NCBI RefSeq assembly: GCF_026586625.1
Contig: NZ_JAODIW010000006.1
Span: forward strand, 1,091,061 to 1,155,060
Direction: 5' to 3'
Length of the DNA stretch: 64,000 bases
Origin: Halobium salinum
Lineage (GTDB): Archaea; Halobacteriota; Halobacteria; Halobacteriales; Haloferacaceae
The notes beneath the pieces are model-generated. The model saw nothing but the letters and a program-made list of their open reading frames with translations. It was not told where the DNA came from and ran no database searches. The position numbers and the translations under genes are program-made. Positions 9,706 through 18,305 of the stretch are shown piece by piece (position 1 is the stretch's first letter; each line of letters opens with the position of its first letter).

Positions 9706-10784
9706 TATTCGTCGTCCTCCGTGTCGGCCGCCGCGGAGCCGTCGGTCGACTCCTCCTCGTCGGCGTCGACGTCGACGTCGGCGTCCTCCTCACCCTCCAT
9801 CTCGGCGACGAGGTCGGCAGCCTCCTGCTCGACCTCCTCGTCGATGTCGGCCTCGTCGGCCTCGGGCGTGGTCTCTTCGACCTCGGACTCGTCGGCGCCG
9901 GCCTCGTCGAGGTCGGGTTCGTCCTCCTCGACGTCGCCGGTTGCCTCCGGAGCCTCCTGCGGTTCCGGCTCGGCGGACTCGCTGCGGGAGGCGACGTCGC
10001 CGGTCTCCTCGATGACCTCCTCGACGACGTCCTCGTCGATGACCTCCTCCGCGGACTCCTCGCCCGCGTGCTCGCCGGGCACGTCGTCGGCGTCCTCGCC
10101 CTCGTCGGGGAGCTTCTCGTCGTCGGGCTCCTCGAGTAGACCCTCGACACCCTCGCTGGGCTCGACCTGCTCGACGGCCTCGACCTCGGCGTCCTCGGCG
10201 ACGGCGAAGTCGTCGGGCAGCTGCGCACCCGGCGGGATGATCTTCACCGTGACGCCGATGGTGCCGAGCTTCATCACGGCGACGCCCTGGCCCGTGTCCA
10301 CGACGGACTCGGCGGGCTCGCCGTTGTGCTTGATGTAGCCGCGGTTGAACTTCTCGTCGCGCGAGCGGGCGCCCGTGACCTTGCCGTTGAGCTTGATCTC
10401 GGCGCCGAGCGCGCCGGCGTCCATGATGCGGTCGATGGTCGTGTGACCCGCCTTGCGGAAGTACCAGCCGCGCTCGAGCGCGTTGGCGAGGCGGTCGGCG
10501 ACGATGCGGGCGTTCAGGTCCGGCTCGTCGACCTCCTGTACGTCGATCTGTGGGTCATCGAGGTCGAATCGCTCCTCGAGCTCGCGGGTGACCTTCCGAA
10601 TGTTCTTCCCACCTTTCCCGATGACCATCCCGGGTTTCTCGGCCTTGAGCACGATCTGCGTGCCCATCGGCGTCTTGGCGACGTCCATGCCGCCGTAGCC
10701 GGCTCGGCCGAGTTCGCTGGCGAAGAACTCGTCGATCTGCGAGCGCTGGAGCCCGTTCTCGATGAACTGGTGTTCGTCTGCCAT
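9705..10784 (-). CDS. rps3: Small-subunit ribosomal protein uS3 with long acidic tail
   Basis: 359 residues. The KH domain ([18 protein letters not shown]) and the C-terminal S3 domain ([20 protein letters not shown], then [14 protein letters not shown]) end near residue 191. The remaining 168 residues are almost only E, D, A, V, P and S. Haloarchaeal uS3 commonly has an acidic extension, but this one is nearly as long as the folded part. uS3 lines the mRNA entry channel. The stop overlaps the rpl29 ATG by one base. Confidence 0.96.
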   Translation of the reverse strand: MADEHQFIENGLQRSQIDEFFASELGRAGYGGMDVAKTPMGTQIVLKAEKPGMVIGKGGKNIRKVTRELEERFDLDDPQIDVQEVDEPDLNARIVADRLANALERGWYFRKAGHTTIDRIMDAGALGAEIKLNGKVTGARSRDEKFNRGYIKHNGEPAESVVDTGQGVAVMKLGTIGVTVKIIPPGAQLPDDFAVAEDAEVEAVEQVEPSEGVEGLLEEPDDEKLPDEGEDADDVPGEHAGEESAEEVIDEDVVEEVIEETGDVASRSESAEPEPQEAPEATGDVEEDEPDLDEAGADESEVEETTPEADEADIDEEVEQEAADLVAEMEGEEDADVDVDADEEESTDGSAAADTEDDE

Positions 10785-11248
10785 TATTCGGCGTCCTCCT
10801 CTGCGATGATTATCTCGACGTCACAGAGCGTCGTGTTCCACGGGTCGGCGCGACCGAACGCGCGCGGCTGTCGACCCATGCGCTCGCCCACCTTGTGGGG
10901 AGCGACGTGTGCGATGACCATGGACTCGCCGTCGAACCCCTGCTCGTCGGCGTTGTTCGAGACGTTCTCGAGCAGTTTGAGGAAGTCCTCGCTGGCCTTC
11001 TCGGGGTAGCGTCCGGCGTCCCAGCCGTCGATGTCCGAGCGGTGACCGACCCCGGAGTTGTGCTGCTTGAACGGCACCGACTGCTTCTCGTCGACGACGT
11101 CCTGCAGGTACGCCTCGGCCTCGGCGACCGTCTTGCCCTTGATGGCCTTCGCGATGGCCTTGCTGTGCTTCAGGCTGATGGGCCGCTCCCGGAGCATGGC
11201 TTTCGCCGTCGTGTCGGGGTCGGCCTCGACGCTGTAGTTGATTCCCAT
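10784..11248 (-). CDS. rpl22: Large-subunit ribosomal protein uL22
   Basis: 154 residues. MLRERPISLKHSKAIAKAIKG and the C-terminal RADPWNTTLCDVEIII are the archaeal uL22 pattern; the QPRAFGRA segment corresponds to the exit-tunnel loop. It starts 4 bases after rps19 and shares one base with the rps3 start. Confidence 0.97.
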   Translation of the reverse strand: MGINYSVEADPDTTAKAMLRERPISLKHSKAIAKAIKGKTVAEAEAYLQDVVDEKQSVPFKQHNSGVGHRSDIDGWDAGRYPEKASEDFLKLLENVSNNADEQGFDGESMVIAHVAPHKVGERMGRQPRAFGRADPWNTTLCDVEIIIAEEDAE

Positions 11249-11252
11249 GGTG

Positions 11253-11675
11253 TTACTTGAGGGGCACGAACTTCGAGGACCGGGTCGCGCCGATGCCGGC
11301 CTGGCCGTGCGAGACGGACTTGCGCGTCAACTGGAACTCGCCCAGGTAGTGTCCGATCATCTCGGGCTCGATGCGGACGCGCTCGAACGACTGGCCCGTG
11401 TAGATGGCGAACGTCTTGTCGACGAACGCCGGAAGCACCGGCATGTCGCGCAGGTGCGTCCGAATCGGGTTGTTCGCGGACTCCTCCGCGTCGAGTCGCT
11501 CGGCCTTCTCGATGAGCTTCTCGTGCTCCTGGGTGAGGCCTCGCTGGATGGTTCGCCGCTGGCGAGCGGGCAGCAGTTCGGCGACCTCGTCGACGTCCAT
11601 CTCCTGCAGTTCGTCGAGCGTGTGACCGCGGTAGGTGAACTCACCTTCGCGGCCGGTTCGGTACTCCTGACTCAT
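11253..11675 (-). CDS. rps19: Small-subunit ribosomal protein uS19
   Basis: 140 residues. The signature [20 protein letters not shown] followed by [20 protein letters not shown] identifies uS19 of the 30S head. The ATG overlaps the rpl2 stop as ATGA. Confidence 0.97.
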   Translation of the reverse strand: MSQEYRTGREGEFTYRGHTLDELQEMDVDEVAELLPARQRRTIQRGLTQEHEKLIEKAERLDAEESANNPIRTHLRDMPVLPAFVDKTFAIYTGQSFERVRIEPEMIGHYLGEFQLTRKSVSHGQAGIGATRSSKFVPLK

Positions 11676-12406
11676 TGTTTGTTACCTCCTTTGCCGCCGC
11701 GGCCCGTGCGCCGCGAGGCGATGTCTCCGACCTTGCGTCCCGGCGGGGCGTCCCGCGAGACGGACTTGGGCTTGCCGGGGTGCTGTCGGCCGCCGCCACC
11801 GAACGGGTGGTCGACGGCGTTCATGGCGACACCGCGGACGCGCGGGTACTTCGTCCCGCGAGCCTTCATCTTGTGGTACTTGTTGCCGGCCTTGACGAAC
11901 GGCTTCTCCGTCCGACCGCCGCCGGCGACCACGCCGATGGTGGCGCGACACTGCGGGTTGAGGCGCTTGACCTCGCCGCTGGGCAGCTTCACGACCGCGA
12001 CGCGGCGGTCGTGAGAGAGCAGCTGCGCCGAGACGCCCGAGGCGCGGGCGAACTTGCCGCCGTCGCCGGGCTGGCGCTCGACGTTACACACCGGAACCCC
12101 CTCGGGAATCTCCGCGAGCGGGAGCGTGTTGCCGGGCTTGATTTCGGCGGAGACGCCGACCTGCAGTCGGTCGCCGACGCCGACGCCCTCCGGGGCGAGC
12201 ACGAGGCGCTGGTCCCCGTCCTCGAACTGGACGGCCGCGAGCGGCGCGCTGCGTGCGGGGTCGTGCTCGATGTCGACGACCTCGCCCGCGACGGTGTCCG
12301 ACTCCTCGGCCTTCTTGTGCGTGAGCTCTGCTTTGTATCGGTGCGACGGGGCGCGGAAGGTGGAGCCCCCGCGACCACGTCGCTGTCCCTGAATTCGTCG
12401 TCCCAT
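11672..12406 (-). CDS. rpl2: Large-subunit ribosomal protein uL2
   Basis: 244 residues. [20 protein letters not shown] at the start and the catalytic-centre-proximal [19 protein letters not shown] near the C-terminus are diagnostic. uL2 is needed for subunit association and peptidyl transfer. The start is the ATG two bases after the rpl23 stop; the longer open frame upstream runs over rpl23 and is rejected. Confidence 0.97.
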   Translation of the reverse strand: MGRRIQGQRRGRGGSTFRAPSHRYKAELTHKKAEESDTVAGEVVDIEHDPARSAPLAAVQFEDGDQRLVLAPEGVGVGDRLQVGVSAEIKPGNTLPLAEIPEGVPVCNVERQPGDGGKFARASGVSAQLLSHDRRVAVVKLPSGEVKRLNPQCRATIGVVAGGGRTEKPFVKAGNKYHKMKARGTKYPRVRGVAMNAVDHPFGGGGRQHPGKPKSVSRDAPPGRKVGDIASRRTGRGGKGGNKQ

Positions 12407-12408
12407 TG

Positions 12409-12660
12409 TCAGAACACCCCGATGCGCGAGGCGATCTCCTGTGCGTCGTCGTCCTCGCTCAGCGTGAGCGTCGCCTTCTTTCTCCCCTGCGGGGTCACCT
12501 GCGTGTTGAGCTTGACGACGGACACGTCGTAGCGGGACTCGACTTCCTCTTTGATCTCGGGCTTGTGCGCGTCGAGGTCGACCATGAACTGGAGCTTGTT
12601 GTCGAAGTCCATCTGGTTCATCGCCTTCTCGGTGACCAGCGGGTGCTCGATGACGCTCAT
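12409..12660 (-). CDS. rpl23: Large-subunit ribosomal protein uL23
   Basis: 83 residues. [19 protein letters not shown] and the FMVDLDAHKPEIKEEVE segment match uL23 at the tunnel exit, where chaperones and SRP dock. A strong Shine-Dalgarno-like GGAGGTGA lies 6 bases before the ATG. That ribosome-binding site sits inside a 21-codon micro-ORF whose stop codon overlaps this start. Confidence 0.97.
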   Translation of the reverse strand: MSVIEHPLVTEKAMNQMDFDNKLQFMVDLDAHKPEIKEEVESRYDVSVVKLNTQVTPQGRKKATLTLSEDDDAQEIASRIGVF

Positions 12661-12722
12661 CGGCTCTCACCTCCGGTGAGAACGATGAGGTCGTCGTACG
12701 CACCGCGTGCGACGGAACTCAT
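12657..12722 (-). CDS. 21-codon micro-ORF between rpl4 and rpl23
   Basis: The ATG overlaps the rpl4 stop as ATGA. The frame reads [20 protein letters not shown] plus a final Arg and stops at a TGA that overlaps the rpl23 ATG (CGATGA). It therefore fills exactly the only sizeable gap in the whole operon (58 bases). No family is recognised. It could be a real micropeptide, a coupling ORF that carries ribosomes from rpl4 to rpl23, or an accidental frame. The overlaps at both ends argue against pure chance but do not show that the peptide is stable. Confidence 0.5.
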   Translation of the reverse strand: MSSVARGAYDDLIVLTGGESR

Positions 12723-13465
12723 CGGTCGGCCACCTCCTCGACTGCGCTCTCGGTCCACACCGTCAGGCGGCCGGCGTGCGTGCCGGGCGCCAGGTCCTCG
12801 GCGTTCACGTCGCTCGCGGTGGCGACGTCGACGCCCGCCAGGTTGCGGGCGGCCTTCGACGGCTCGCCGCTCGTGACGAACAGGACCGAGGTCGGGCGCG
12901 TGTACTTCCGTCCGCGGGTCTTCCCGCGGCCGGCCCGAATTCGGCGGTTCTCGTCGGCGTGCTCGACGTCCTGGTGGATGCCGACGGCTTCGAGGAACGA
13001 GACGACCTCCTTGGTCTTCACGAGGTCCTCGAAGTCGTCGCTGACGACGAGCGGGAGCGCGAGGTCGTCGTCGAAGCGGTGACCGCGTTCGGCGACGAGT
13101 TCGGCGTCCGTCGTGGCCGCGATGGCCGAGCGGACGGCGAGCTTGCGCTCCTTCTTGTTCACTTTCTTCCCCCAGTCCTTCTCGGCTTTCGGCGGGTGGG
13201 CCTTGCGGCCACCCACGGTTTGCGGGACGCGGCGACCCTGCCCGTTCTCACGGGGGACGTGGGCCATGCCGCGACCGGAGCCGAGGGACTCTGCGGGCGT
13301 CCGCATGCCCGCGTAGGGGTCGGCGCCGTACTTCTGCTTCCGGTTTGCCTGGGCGGCGACGACGGCTCGCTCGATGAGGTCCGGCCGGTAGGCCGTCTCG
13401 AATACCTCGGGCAGGTCGAGCGTGCCCGCGTCCTCGCCGTCCAGGTCTCGAATGTTCGCTTCCAT
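12719..13465 (-). CDS. rpl4: Large-subunit ribosomal protein uL4
   Basis: 248 residues. The tunnel loop appears as [20 protein letters not shown] and [19 protein letters not shown], followed by [19 protein letters not shown]. These are the standard archaeal uL4 features. It starts 3 bases after the rpl3 stop. uL4 is an rRNA-binding assembly protein. Confidence 0.97.
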   Translation of the reverse strand: MEANIRDLDGEDAGTLDLPEVFETAYRPDLIERAVVAAQANRKQKYGADPYAGMRTPAESLGSGRGMAHVPRENGQGRRVPQTVGGRKAHPPKAEKDWGKKVNKKERKLAVRSAIAATTDAELVAERGHRFDDDLALPLVVSDDFEDLVKTKEVVSFLEAVGIHQDVEHADENRRIRAGRGKTRGRKYTRPTSVLFVTSGEPSKAARNLAGVDVATASDVNAEDLAPGTHAGRLTVWTESAVEEVADR

Positions 13466-13468
13466 GAG

Positions 13469-14485
13469 TTATCCCTGGTTCGAGGCGGTGGAGACGTAGC
13501 GCACCTCGGGGTCGAGGCGCGGCTGGTCGTTCGGCCGGATGGCCGGGCGGAACCGCAGGAGCCGCTTGTCGGGGCCGGGCAGCGAGCCCTTCACGAGCGC
13601 GTACGGGCCGTCGACGACACCGTAATCGACGAAGCCGCCGTCGACGGAGGCTTCGTCGTCGTCGCCGACGTCGATGAGGCGCTTGTTGAGCTCGGTGCGC
13701 TGGTGGTAGCCCGTCTGGCCCTGCTGGGGGACGGTCGAGCGCACGCGGGAGGGGTTCCACGGGCCGAGGTTACCGATTCGGCGCCGCCACCCCTGGCGGG
13801 CGTGCTTACCCTTCCGCTTCTGGACGCCCCAGCGCTTGACGGGGCCCTGGGTGCCCTTCCCCTTCGTGATGCCGCTGACGTCGAGGTACTCGCCGGGGCG
13901 GAACACGTCCTCCATGGCGTGTTCGCCGCCCTCGGAAACGAGGTCGAGTGCGAAGTCGGCGCGCTCGGAGAGCGAGCCGCCGCCGACGCGAGTCTCCATC
14001 ACGTCGGGTTTCTTCTTCGGCACGTTCACGACGTCGGAGGGGACGGTGTGCGTGACGACGCGCAGGTCCGAGACGCGTCCGTCGTCGATGAGCGAGCGCA
14101 GCTCGTCCGCGTCGTCGTCGAACGTGTCCTCCTCCGGCAGGCTGAGCGTCCGGTCGAGCTCCTCGTGGAACTCGGACGTCCAGACCTCGGTGAGCGGTTT
14201 CTTTCCATACGGCGTCTCTTCGTAGGCTCGGAGCGCGACGGCGCGCATCGGCGGGGTCTCGACGACCGTGACGGGCACCGACTCCTCCATCCCCTCGCGC
14301 GGGGAGTTGGACTCGTCGTTGACCATCACGACGTGGGTCATCCCGGCCTTGTAGCCGGCGAACCCCTGCAGTGCGGGCGACCCGTCGTCGTCGGGCCACG
14401 AACGGATTCGTGGCACCTCACTGGCCGCTCGCGTACGCGGGCCGAAGCCCAGCGAGCCTTTTCGTGGTCTGCTTGGTTGTGGCAT
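13469..14485 (-). CDS. rpl3: Large-subunit ribosomal protein uL3
   Basis: 338 residues, the normal archaeal length. MPQPSRPRKGSLGFGPRTRA, LQGFAGYKAGMTHVV and the C-terminal GSLPGPDKRLLRFRPAIR are typical. uL3 reaches into the peptidyl-transferase centre. It starts 4 bases after the SPOUT gene stop, so both probably share one mRNA. Confidence 0.97.
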   Translation of the reverse strand: MPQPSRPRKGSLGFGPRTRAASEVPRIRSWPDDDGSPALQGFAGYKAGMTHVVMVNDESNSPREGMEESVPVTVVETPPMRAVALRAYEETPYGKKPLTEVWTSEFHEELDRTLSLPEEDTFDDDADELRSLIDDGRVSDLRVVTHTVPSDVVNVPKKKPDVMETRVGGGSLSERADFALDLVSEGGEHAMEDVFRPGEYLDVSGITKGKGTQGPVKRWGVQKRKGKHARQGWRRRIGNLGPWNPSRVRSTVPQQGQTGYHQRTELNKRLIDVGDDDEASVDGGFVDYGVVDGPYALVKGSLPGPDKRLLRFRPAIRPNDQPRLDPEVRYVSTASNQG

Positions 14486-14489
14486 GTGA

Positions 14490-15383
14490 TCACTCCGTGA
14501 GTGTGAGGCAGGCGAGGGAGGCGAACAGAGCCTCTTCCGTTCGCACGACCTCGCTGCCTTGCCGCGGAATCGTATTCAGCCAGAGGTCGAACCCCGGATC
14601 GGCAACGGGTTCGACTCCGCCGGGTCCGGGGGAGTCCTTCCCCCCGGCGCCGGCGGCGGTCCCGGCAGCGGCGCCGACGTCGTCGACGTCGATGCCGAGG
14701 ATGTCCGGCAGTCCTCGACCGGGGGCGCCGAAGGCGACGGTCATCCCGTCTGCCTCGACGTCCCGGGTCAGGTCTCCCAGCCACGGGACGGTGAGCGGCT
14801 GTCCGTGTCGCGACGTCGCGATGCGGACGCCGGCGTCCCTGCGGCCGAGGACTTCCGTGAGGTCCGTCCGTTCGACGACGTACCCCGGCTGGGGCTCGTC
14901 GACGAGGCGGGCACGGACCGGTTCTCGCGAAGAGATCCTGACGGTGACGCGCTCCCCCTCCGAGGGCTCCATTCCGTCCGGAGCGTGGAGGGAGATCGGG
15001 TGTTGCAGTCCGCAAGTGACCCGAACGCGGCCTTCAGGTCCGACCTCGGTCACGATTCCCTGTGTTAACGACTCCGACCCGTCGGGGGCAGAGCCGGTCT
15101 GTGACGCGACGCGCAGGGGCGGTAGCACGCCGGCGTACTCCAGTTCGTCGCGAACGTCCCACGCCTCCTGACGGAGGTGTGGGGGCGTCGCGGCGTACCG
15201 GAGCACGGTGACGACGAAGCCTTCACCCCAGCGGCGCTCCCCCGTTCGATCAGGGAAGACGACGACCCGGTCCGCGTTGAATATCGTCGCCGCGCGGGCG
15301 ACGTAGCCGACCTTGCGAGTTGCCTCGCGTTTGTCTTCGGCCTCGCGGACGAGCGAGGACGGGATGCACACGGTGTGTGTCAT
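14490..15383 (-). CDS. SPOUT-class RNA methyltransferase (DUF171-like)
   Basis: 297 residues. The N-terminal strand TVCIPSSLVREAEDKREATR, the HLRQEAWDVRDELEYAGVLPPLR segment (two adjoining parts) and the C-terminal DLWLNTIPRQGSEVVRTEEA match the archaeal putative RNA uridine methyltransferase family of the SPOUT superfamily. The knotted C-terminal domain would bind S-adenosylmethionine. A Gly/Ala/Pro-rich loop lies at about residues 232-255. The gene commonly precedes rpl3 in archaea, suggesting rRNA modification linked to ribosome assembly; the exact target is not shown by the sequence. Confidence 0.85.
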   Translation of the reverse strand: MTHTVCIPSSLVREAEDKREATRKVGYVARAATIFNADRVVVFPDRTGERRWGEGFVVTVLRYAATPPHLRQEAWDVRDELEYAGVLPPLRVASQTGSAPDGSESLTQGIVTEVGPEGRVRVTCGLQHPISLHAPDGMEPSEGERVTVRISSREPVRARLVDEPQPGYVVERTDLTEVLGRRDAGVRIATSRHGQPLTVPWLGDLTRDVEADGMTVAFGAPGRGLPDILGIDVDDVGAAAGTAAGAGGKDSPGPGGVEPVADPGFDLWLNTIPRQGSEVVRTEEALFASLACLTLTE

Positions 15384-15437
15384 GGCCCTCGTAGGGTCGC
15401 CGCGCCACTAGACTGTGACGATGATTCCCGATACGCG

Positions 15438-15446
15438 CCTAAAAGG
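15438..15446 (-). promoter_or_regulatory. TATA-like box of the ribosomal-protein operon
   Basis: CCTTTTAGG on the minus strand lies 55 bases before the SPOUT start, which predicts a transcript with a leader of about 30 nt. It is the only good TATA-like element between the tRNA and the operon on this strand. Confidence 0.45.
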
Positions 15447-15566
15447 GTAGCGAAACGATGGCGGGCTGAGAGGGCGTCACACCCACGGCGACCGGGGTTT
15501 CGTGCGTCGCCATCTCGTGGGAGGAACCCCCACGTCGTCCCCCGATTTTGGGGAGATTCCGGAACG

Positions 15567-15575
15567 CTTAATAAC
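15567..15575 (+). promoter_or_regulatory. TATA-like box of tRNA-Gly
   Basis: CTTAATAAC lies about 40 bases before the first base of the mature tRNA, the right distance for transcription starting in a short leader. Confidence 0.55.
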
Positions 15576-15614
15576 GGTCCGGCACTCAGCATGAAATGCG
15601 CAGAACGCGTGAAC

Positions 15615-15685
15615 GCGCTGGTAGTGTAGTGGTATCACGTGACCTTGCCATGGTCACAACCTGGGTTCAAATCCCAGCCAGCGCA
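15615..15685 (+). tRNA. tRNA-Gly (anticodon GCC)
   Basis: A 71-nt cloverleaf. The acceptor stem is GCGCTGG paired with CCAGCGC and the discriminator is A. The anticodon arm GTGACC-TTGCCAT-GGTCAC gives anticodon GCC. The T arm is CTGGG-TTCAAAT-CCCAG. CCA is not encoded. There is no intron. The last part of the gene is copied twice downstream. Confidence 0.97.
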
Positions 15686-15981
15686 CTTCTACAGGACTCA
15701 CACACCAAGCGGCGCGTCTGGTCGCGCCGCGACGTGCCCGAGTCCGCTGTATGCGGAACGCTGTGATTTGAACCAGAGAGTGCAGCCAGCCAAGCGAGCG
15801 AAACGACCGTGGTTCAAATCCCAGCCAGCGCACTTCTGACGAAGCTACCCCACGAGCGACCGCCGTGCGTGTCGCTCGCCCGCGGTACGAGTCGAAGTCG
15901 GACCGAAGGGATTCGAAACAGGGAGCGACGCGAACGAAGTGAGCGGAGCGACCGTGGTTCGAATCCAAGCCGGCGCACTTC
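15664..15981 (+). repeat. Direct repeats of the tRNA-Gly 3' end
   Basis: The T-arm/acceptor segment GGTTCAAATCCCAGCCAGCG continuing into CACTTCT occurs in the tRNA (from 15664) and again at about 15811-15837. A degenerate version with GGTTCGAATCCAAGCCGGCG lies at about 15956-15981. The two extra copies are preceded by a matching CGACCGTGGTTC context. tRNA 3' ends are common integration sites, so these may be att-like scars or decayed tRNA copies. Confidence 0.75.
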
Positions 15982-17545
15982 CTCGCCCGACTCCGGGGAG
16001 GTCGGTTCGAGGAGTGCTACGAGGCGCTCGAACGGTTGTCGGCGAATTCGACGAGTGGTCACTTCGCGAGGTAATGTCGGCGGTCACACCGATGCGCGAG
16101 TACGACACCTTCGCCCGCCAGTCGCGCAACACGAAGTGTTCCTCGTCGAACGCGGGTTTGGAAGGAGCCGACCGGCGAACACGGCGGCTGGGTCGGCGTC
16201 GGTTCGACCTCCTCGCGCTCGGTTTCGCGCGGGCGCAAAGAAGGAATGTGAACCGCCGCCCGGGTCTGGGCGGCGGTCGACGGAGGTTCGGGTCTGTTCG
16301 ATTCGAGAAGGGTGTAGTACGCGCCCTTCGACCATGACAAGCGCCGCGGAGTCGTGATGGACGGAGTCCGCGGCGGAACGCGGAGAGCCCCGAAGACCGG
16401 TCGATACGACCGCACGGGGCCCGTCGTCGCTCTCGTTTCGATTGGCGTGCTGTTCTTCGCATCTCTACCGAACCTCCCTCAGTATTTAGCGTTTGTCCTG
16501 AGTCGTCGCTATACACCTAGAACACCTTTGATTCGAAGAAGACTTTCGAGACGTTCGGCACGCAATCGCTCGAGTAAGTGGTAGATGTTGAAGGAACGGA
16601 TGTGGTGTCTATCGGCGAACGGAAACCCGTGGTCGCGTGAGGCCCCCCTCGCAGTGCTCTCGTACCGTTCGACGAGTCACGAGAGGAGCATCCGACCCGT
16701 TCGAACCGGCGATGGGTGGGGCCGTCGCTCGGGACTCGGTGTCGCTCTCTCGAGAGAGTCGCACGTCGCCGCTCCACGAGTCCGGACACGAGTGAGCCGA
16801 TTTGCATTCCGGTCGGAATCGAGTGACGACGTGCGCGTTCGTAGCTAAGAAAAGTTCCTACATGAGCGTGCCGCTTGTTATGACAAGTGATGGGAGCCCC
16901 GGAATGGGGGGCTCCCGAGTGGAACGCGGCTCAGACGTTCCGACCGGAATGCACAACCGTTCGCACCCGTGTCAGGTGAACTCGAACGGTATCCGAAACG
17001 ACGCGCACCGGGCAGAAGTAGCTACTGGCTACGACGATACCCCCCGGGCGACGAGCCGGGGTAACGACGAGAGTGCCGGCGGACCCTCCGACCTGCTGGC
17101 TCGCCCCAGTCCACCGTCGGACTCGCCGGTCGAGTGCTTGTCGCGACGGTGACCCCGGGGATGACGACACCGTTCCGTTCGGCTCGGACGGCACGGCGAC
17201 ACCGTCGACACCGCCGACGGCGCCGCTGACGACGCGGACCGACTGCCCGGACCGGTCGCTCCGGTATATACCTGCAACAATCGTATGGGTCACACCGTCG
17301 GCCTTGCACGTGCCGGCATCGGCGGGTCGGCCGGACGGGCAGTCGCACCCTCGGGAGGCGTCGACGGGACGCCGCCCGAGCGGGCGCGAACCGGAATGCG
17401 TGCGGTGCGGCACGCCATCCGACCCTTGAACTCGTGGTTCGTGCCGAACCGCACCGAAAACTGCGTGAGATACGTCGATAAGTCTGATGGGCGCCGTTGC
17501 AGGCCCCCCATGATATACCATGGTAGCGTGCCGAAAGGGAGAGAC
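15982..17545. other. Long intergenic region, no confident gene
   Basis: About 1.5 kb in which every long frame is arginine-rich with no recognisable domain and no coding-like bias. The stretch 16440-16620 is visibly more A+T-rich than its surroundings. A 9-bp hairpin is at 16892-16916, and a CCCCGGGCGACGAGCCGGGG-like stem lies near 17041. One frame at 16354-16584 has a single hydrophobic segment but no support. It may be decayed integrated DNA next to the tRNA. Confidence 0.6.
16892..16916. terminator. Isolated GC hairpin
   Basis: GGGAGCCCC and GGGGCTCCC form a perfect 9-bp stem with a 7-base loop. No T run follows on either strand and no gene clearly ends here, so a terminator role is only a guess. 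Confidence 0.25.
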
Positions 17546-17851
17546 TCAGCCCTCGTCGATTCCGTAACCGAGCGTGTCCGCGGTCTCGATTCGGGCGATG
17601 TCGTCGCGCGCACAGAGCGACCCGACTCCCTCCTGTGGGATGGAGACGAGGAGCGCGCCGAAGGGGAGCGGTCGCTCCACCGTACCACCGAGGTCGGCGA
17701 CGGCCGCCGCGACCGCGTCGTCGGCGTCGGCGGTGTCCTCGGTACCGTCGGCGCCGTCGGTTGGCTCGGCCGTAGGCTCGACGACCAGCGCGACCGACTC
17801 GCCGTCACGTGGCTCGTCGCGCATCCGCCGGACGGGGTGAGAGAGGTACAC
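17546..17851 (-). CDS. Conserved-looking small haloarchaeal protein
   Basis: 101 residues from a GTG start (VYLSHPVRRMRDEPRDGESV); an in-frame ATG at 17824 would give 92 residues. The protein has an acidic linker rich in D, E, A and T at about residues 28-45, then AVADLGGTVERPLPFGALLV and a C-terminal GVGSLCARDDIARIETADTL. The alternation of short hydrophobic strands and helices suggests a small compact alpha/beta domain. No function recognised. It lies 97 bases downstream of the zinc-ribbon gene on the same strand. Confidence 0.6.
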   Translation of the reverse strand: MYLSHPVRRMRDEPRDGESVALVVEPTAEPTDGADGTEDTADADDAVAAAVADLGGTVERPLPFGALLVSIPQEGVGSLCARDDIARIETADTLGYGIDEG

Positions 17852-17948
17852 GTCACTGGTGAGGCGAGCGTGGCTCAAGAGCGGTGTGGTACGGGCGCGG
17901 TGTCGACCGGCGCCGACGACCGGTGCCACGCGGTTGCGACGGCCCCGG

Positions 17949-18227
17949 TCAGTCCTCGGTGTAGTAGTAGAGGTGTTCCCGCGGCGAGCCACAGTCCGCA
18001 CATGCGGTCGGGAACGCCTCGAGGTCGCCCGTCGCGCCGCAGTCGAGACAGCGCCAGACGAGGAACGCCTCGCCGAACCCCTGCTGGGGGAGGCGTTCGT
18101 GTCTGAGCGAAACCCCCCGAGGGATGGCGCCCGCGGAGGTGTGGTCGCTGGTGAGCGTCGTCCTCGACGGCCGCGCGGACGCTCGGAGCCGTCGGTCGGT
18201 TCGGGGTGGTAGAGACTGTGAAGACAC
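17949..18227 (-). CDS. Small rubredoxin-like zinc-ribbon protein (DUF7130-like)
   Basis: 92 residues from a GTG start. The C-terminal half FGEAFLVWRCLDCGATGDLE, followed by CADCGSPREHLYYYTED, matches a haloarchaeal rubredoxin-like family with two CxxC knuckles for one metal. The first about 38 residues are arginine- and serine-rich and do not look like the usual N-terminal strand domain of the family, so the start or an early frameshift is uncertain. A TTATGTTC element about 28 bases upstream supports transcription starting at this codon. Redox or metal-binding role inferred only. Confidence 0.65.
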   Translation of the reverse strand: MSSQSLPPRTDRRLRASARPSRTTLTSDHTSAGAIPRGVSLRHERLPQQGFGEAFLVWRCLDCGATGDLEAFPTACADCGSPREHLYYYTED

Positions 18228-18305
18228 GTGTATACGACGCGCTGTGAGAACATAACCCCCGCTTCTGGGGTTCCGACAGGTCGGACGGGTCGGCGGACGA
18301 CGGCT

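Noticed and set aside
15845-16516. Several overlapping frames after the tRNA-Gly gene, with tRNA-derived words such as LGFEPRS
   Set aside because: These proteins are translations of the repeated tRNA 3' ends and arginine-rich noise, a known source of false genes in haloarchaeal annotation.
16354-16584. 76-residue frame with one hydrophobic segment
   Set aside because: No start-region signals, no recognised family, and an arginine-rich tail; too weak to list as a gene.
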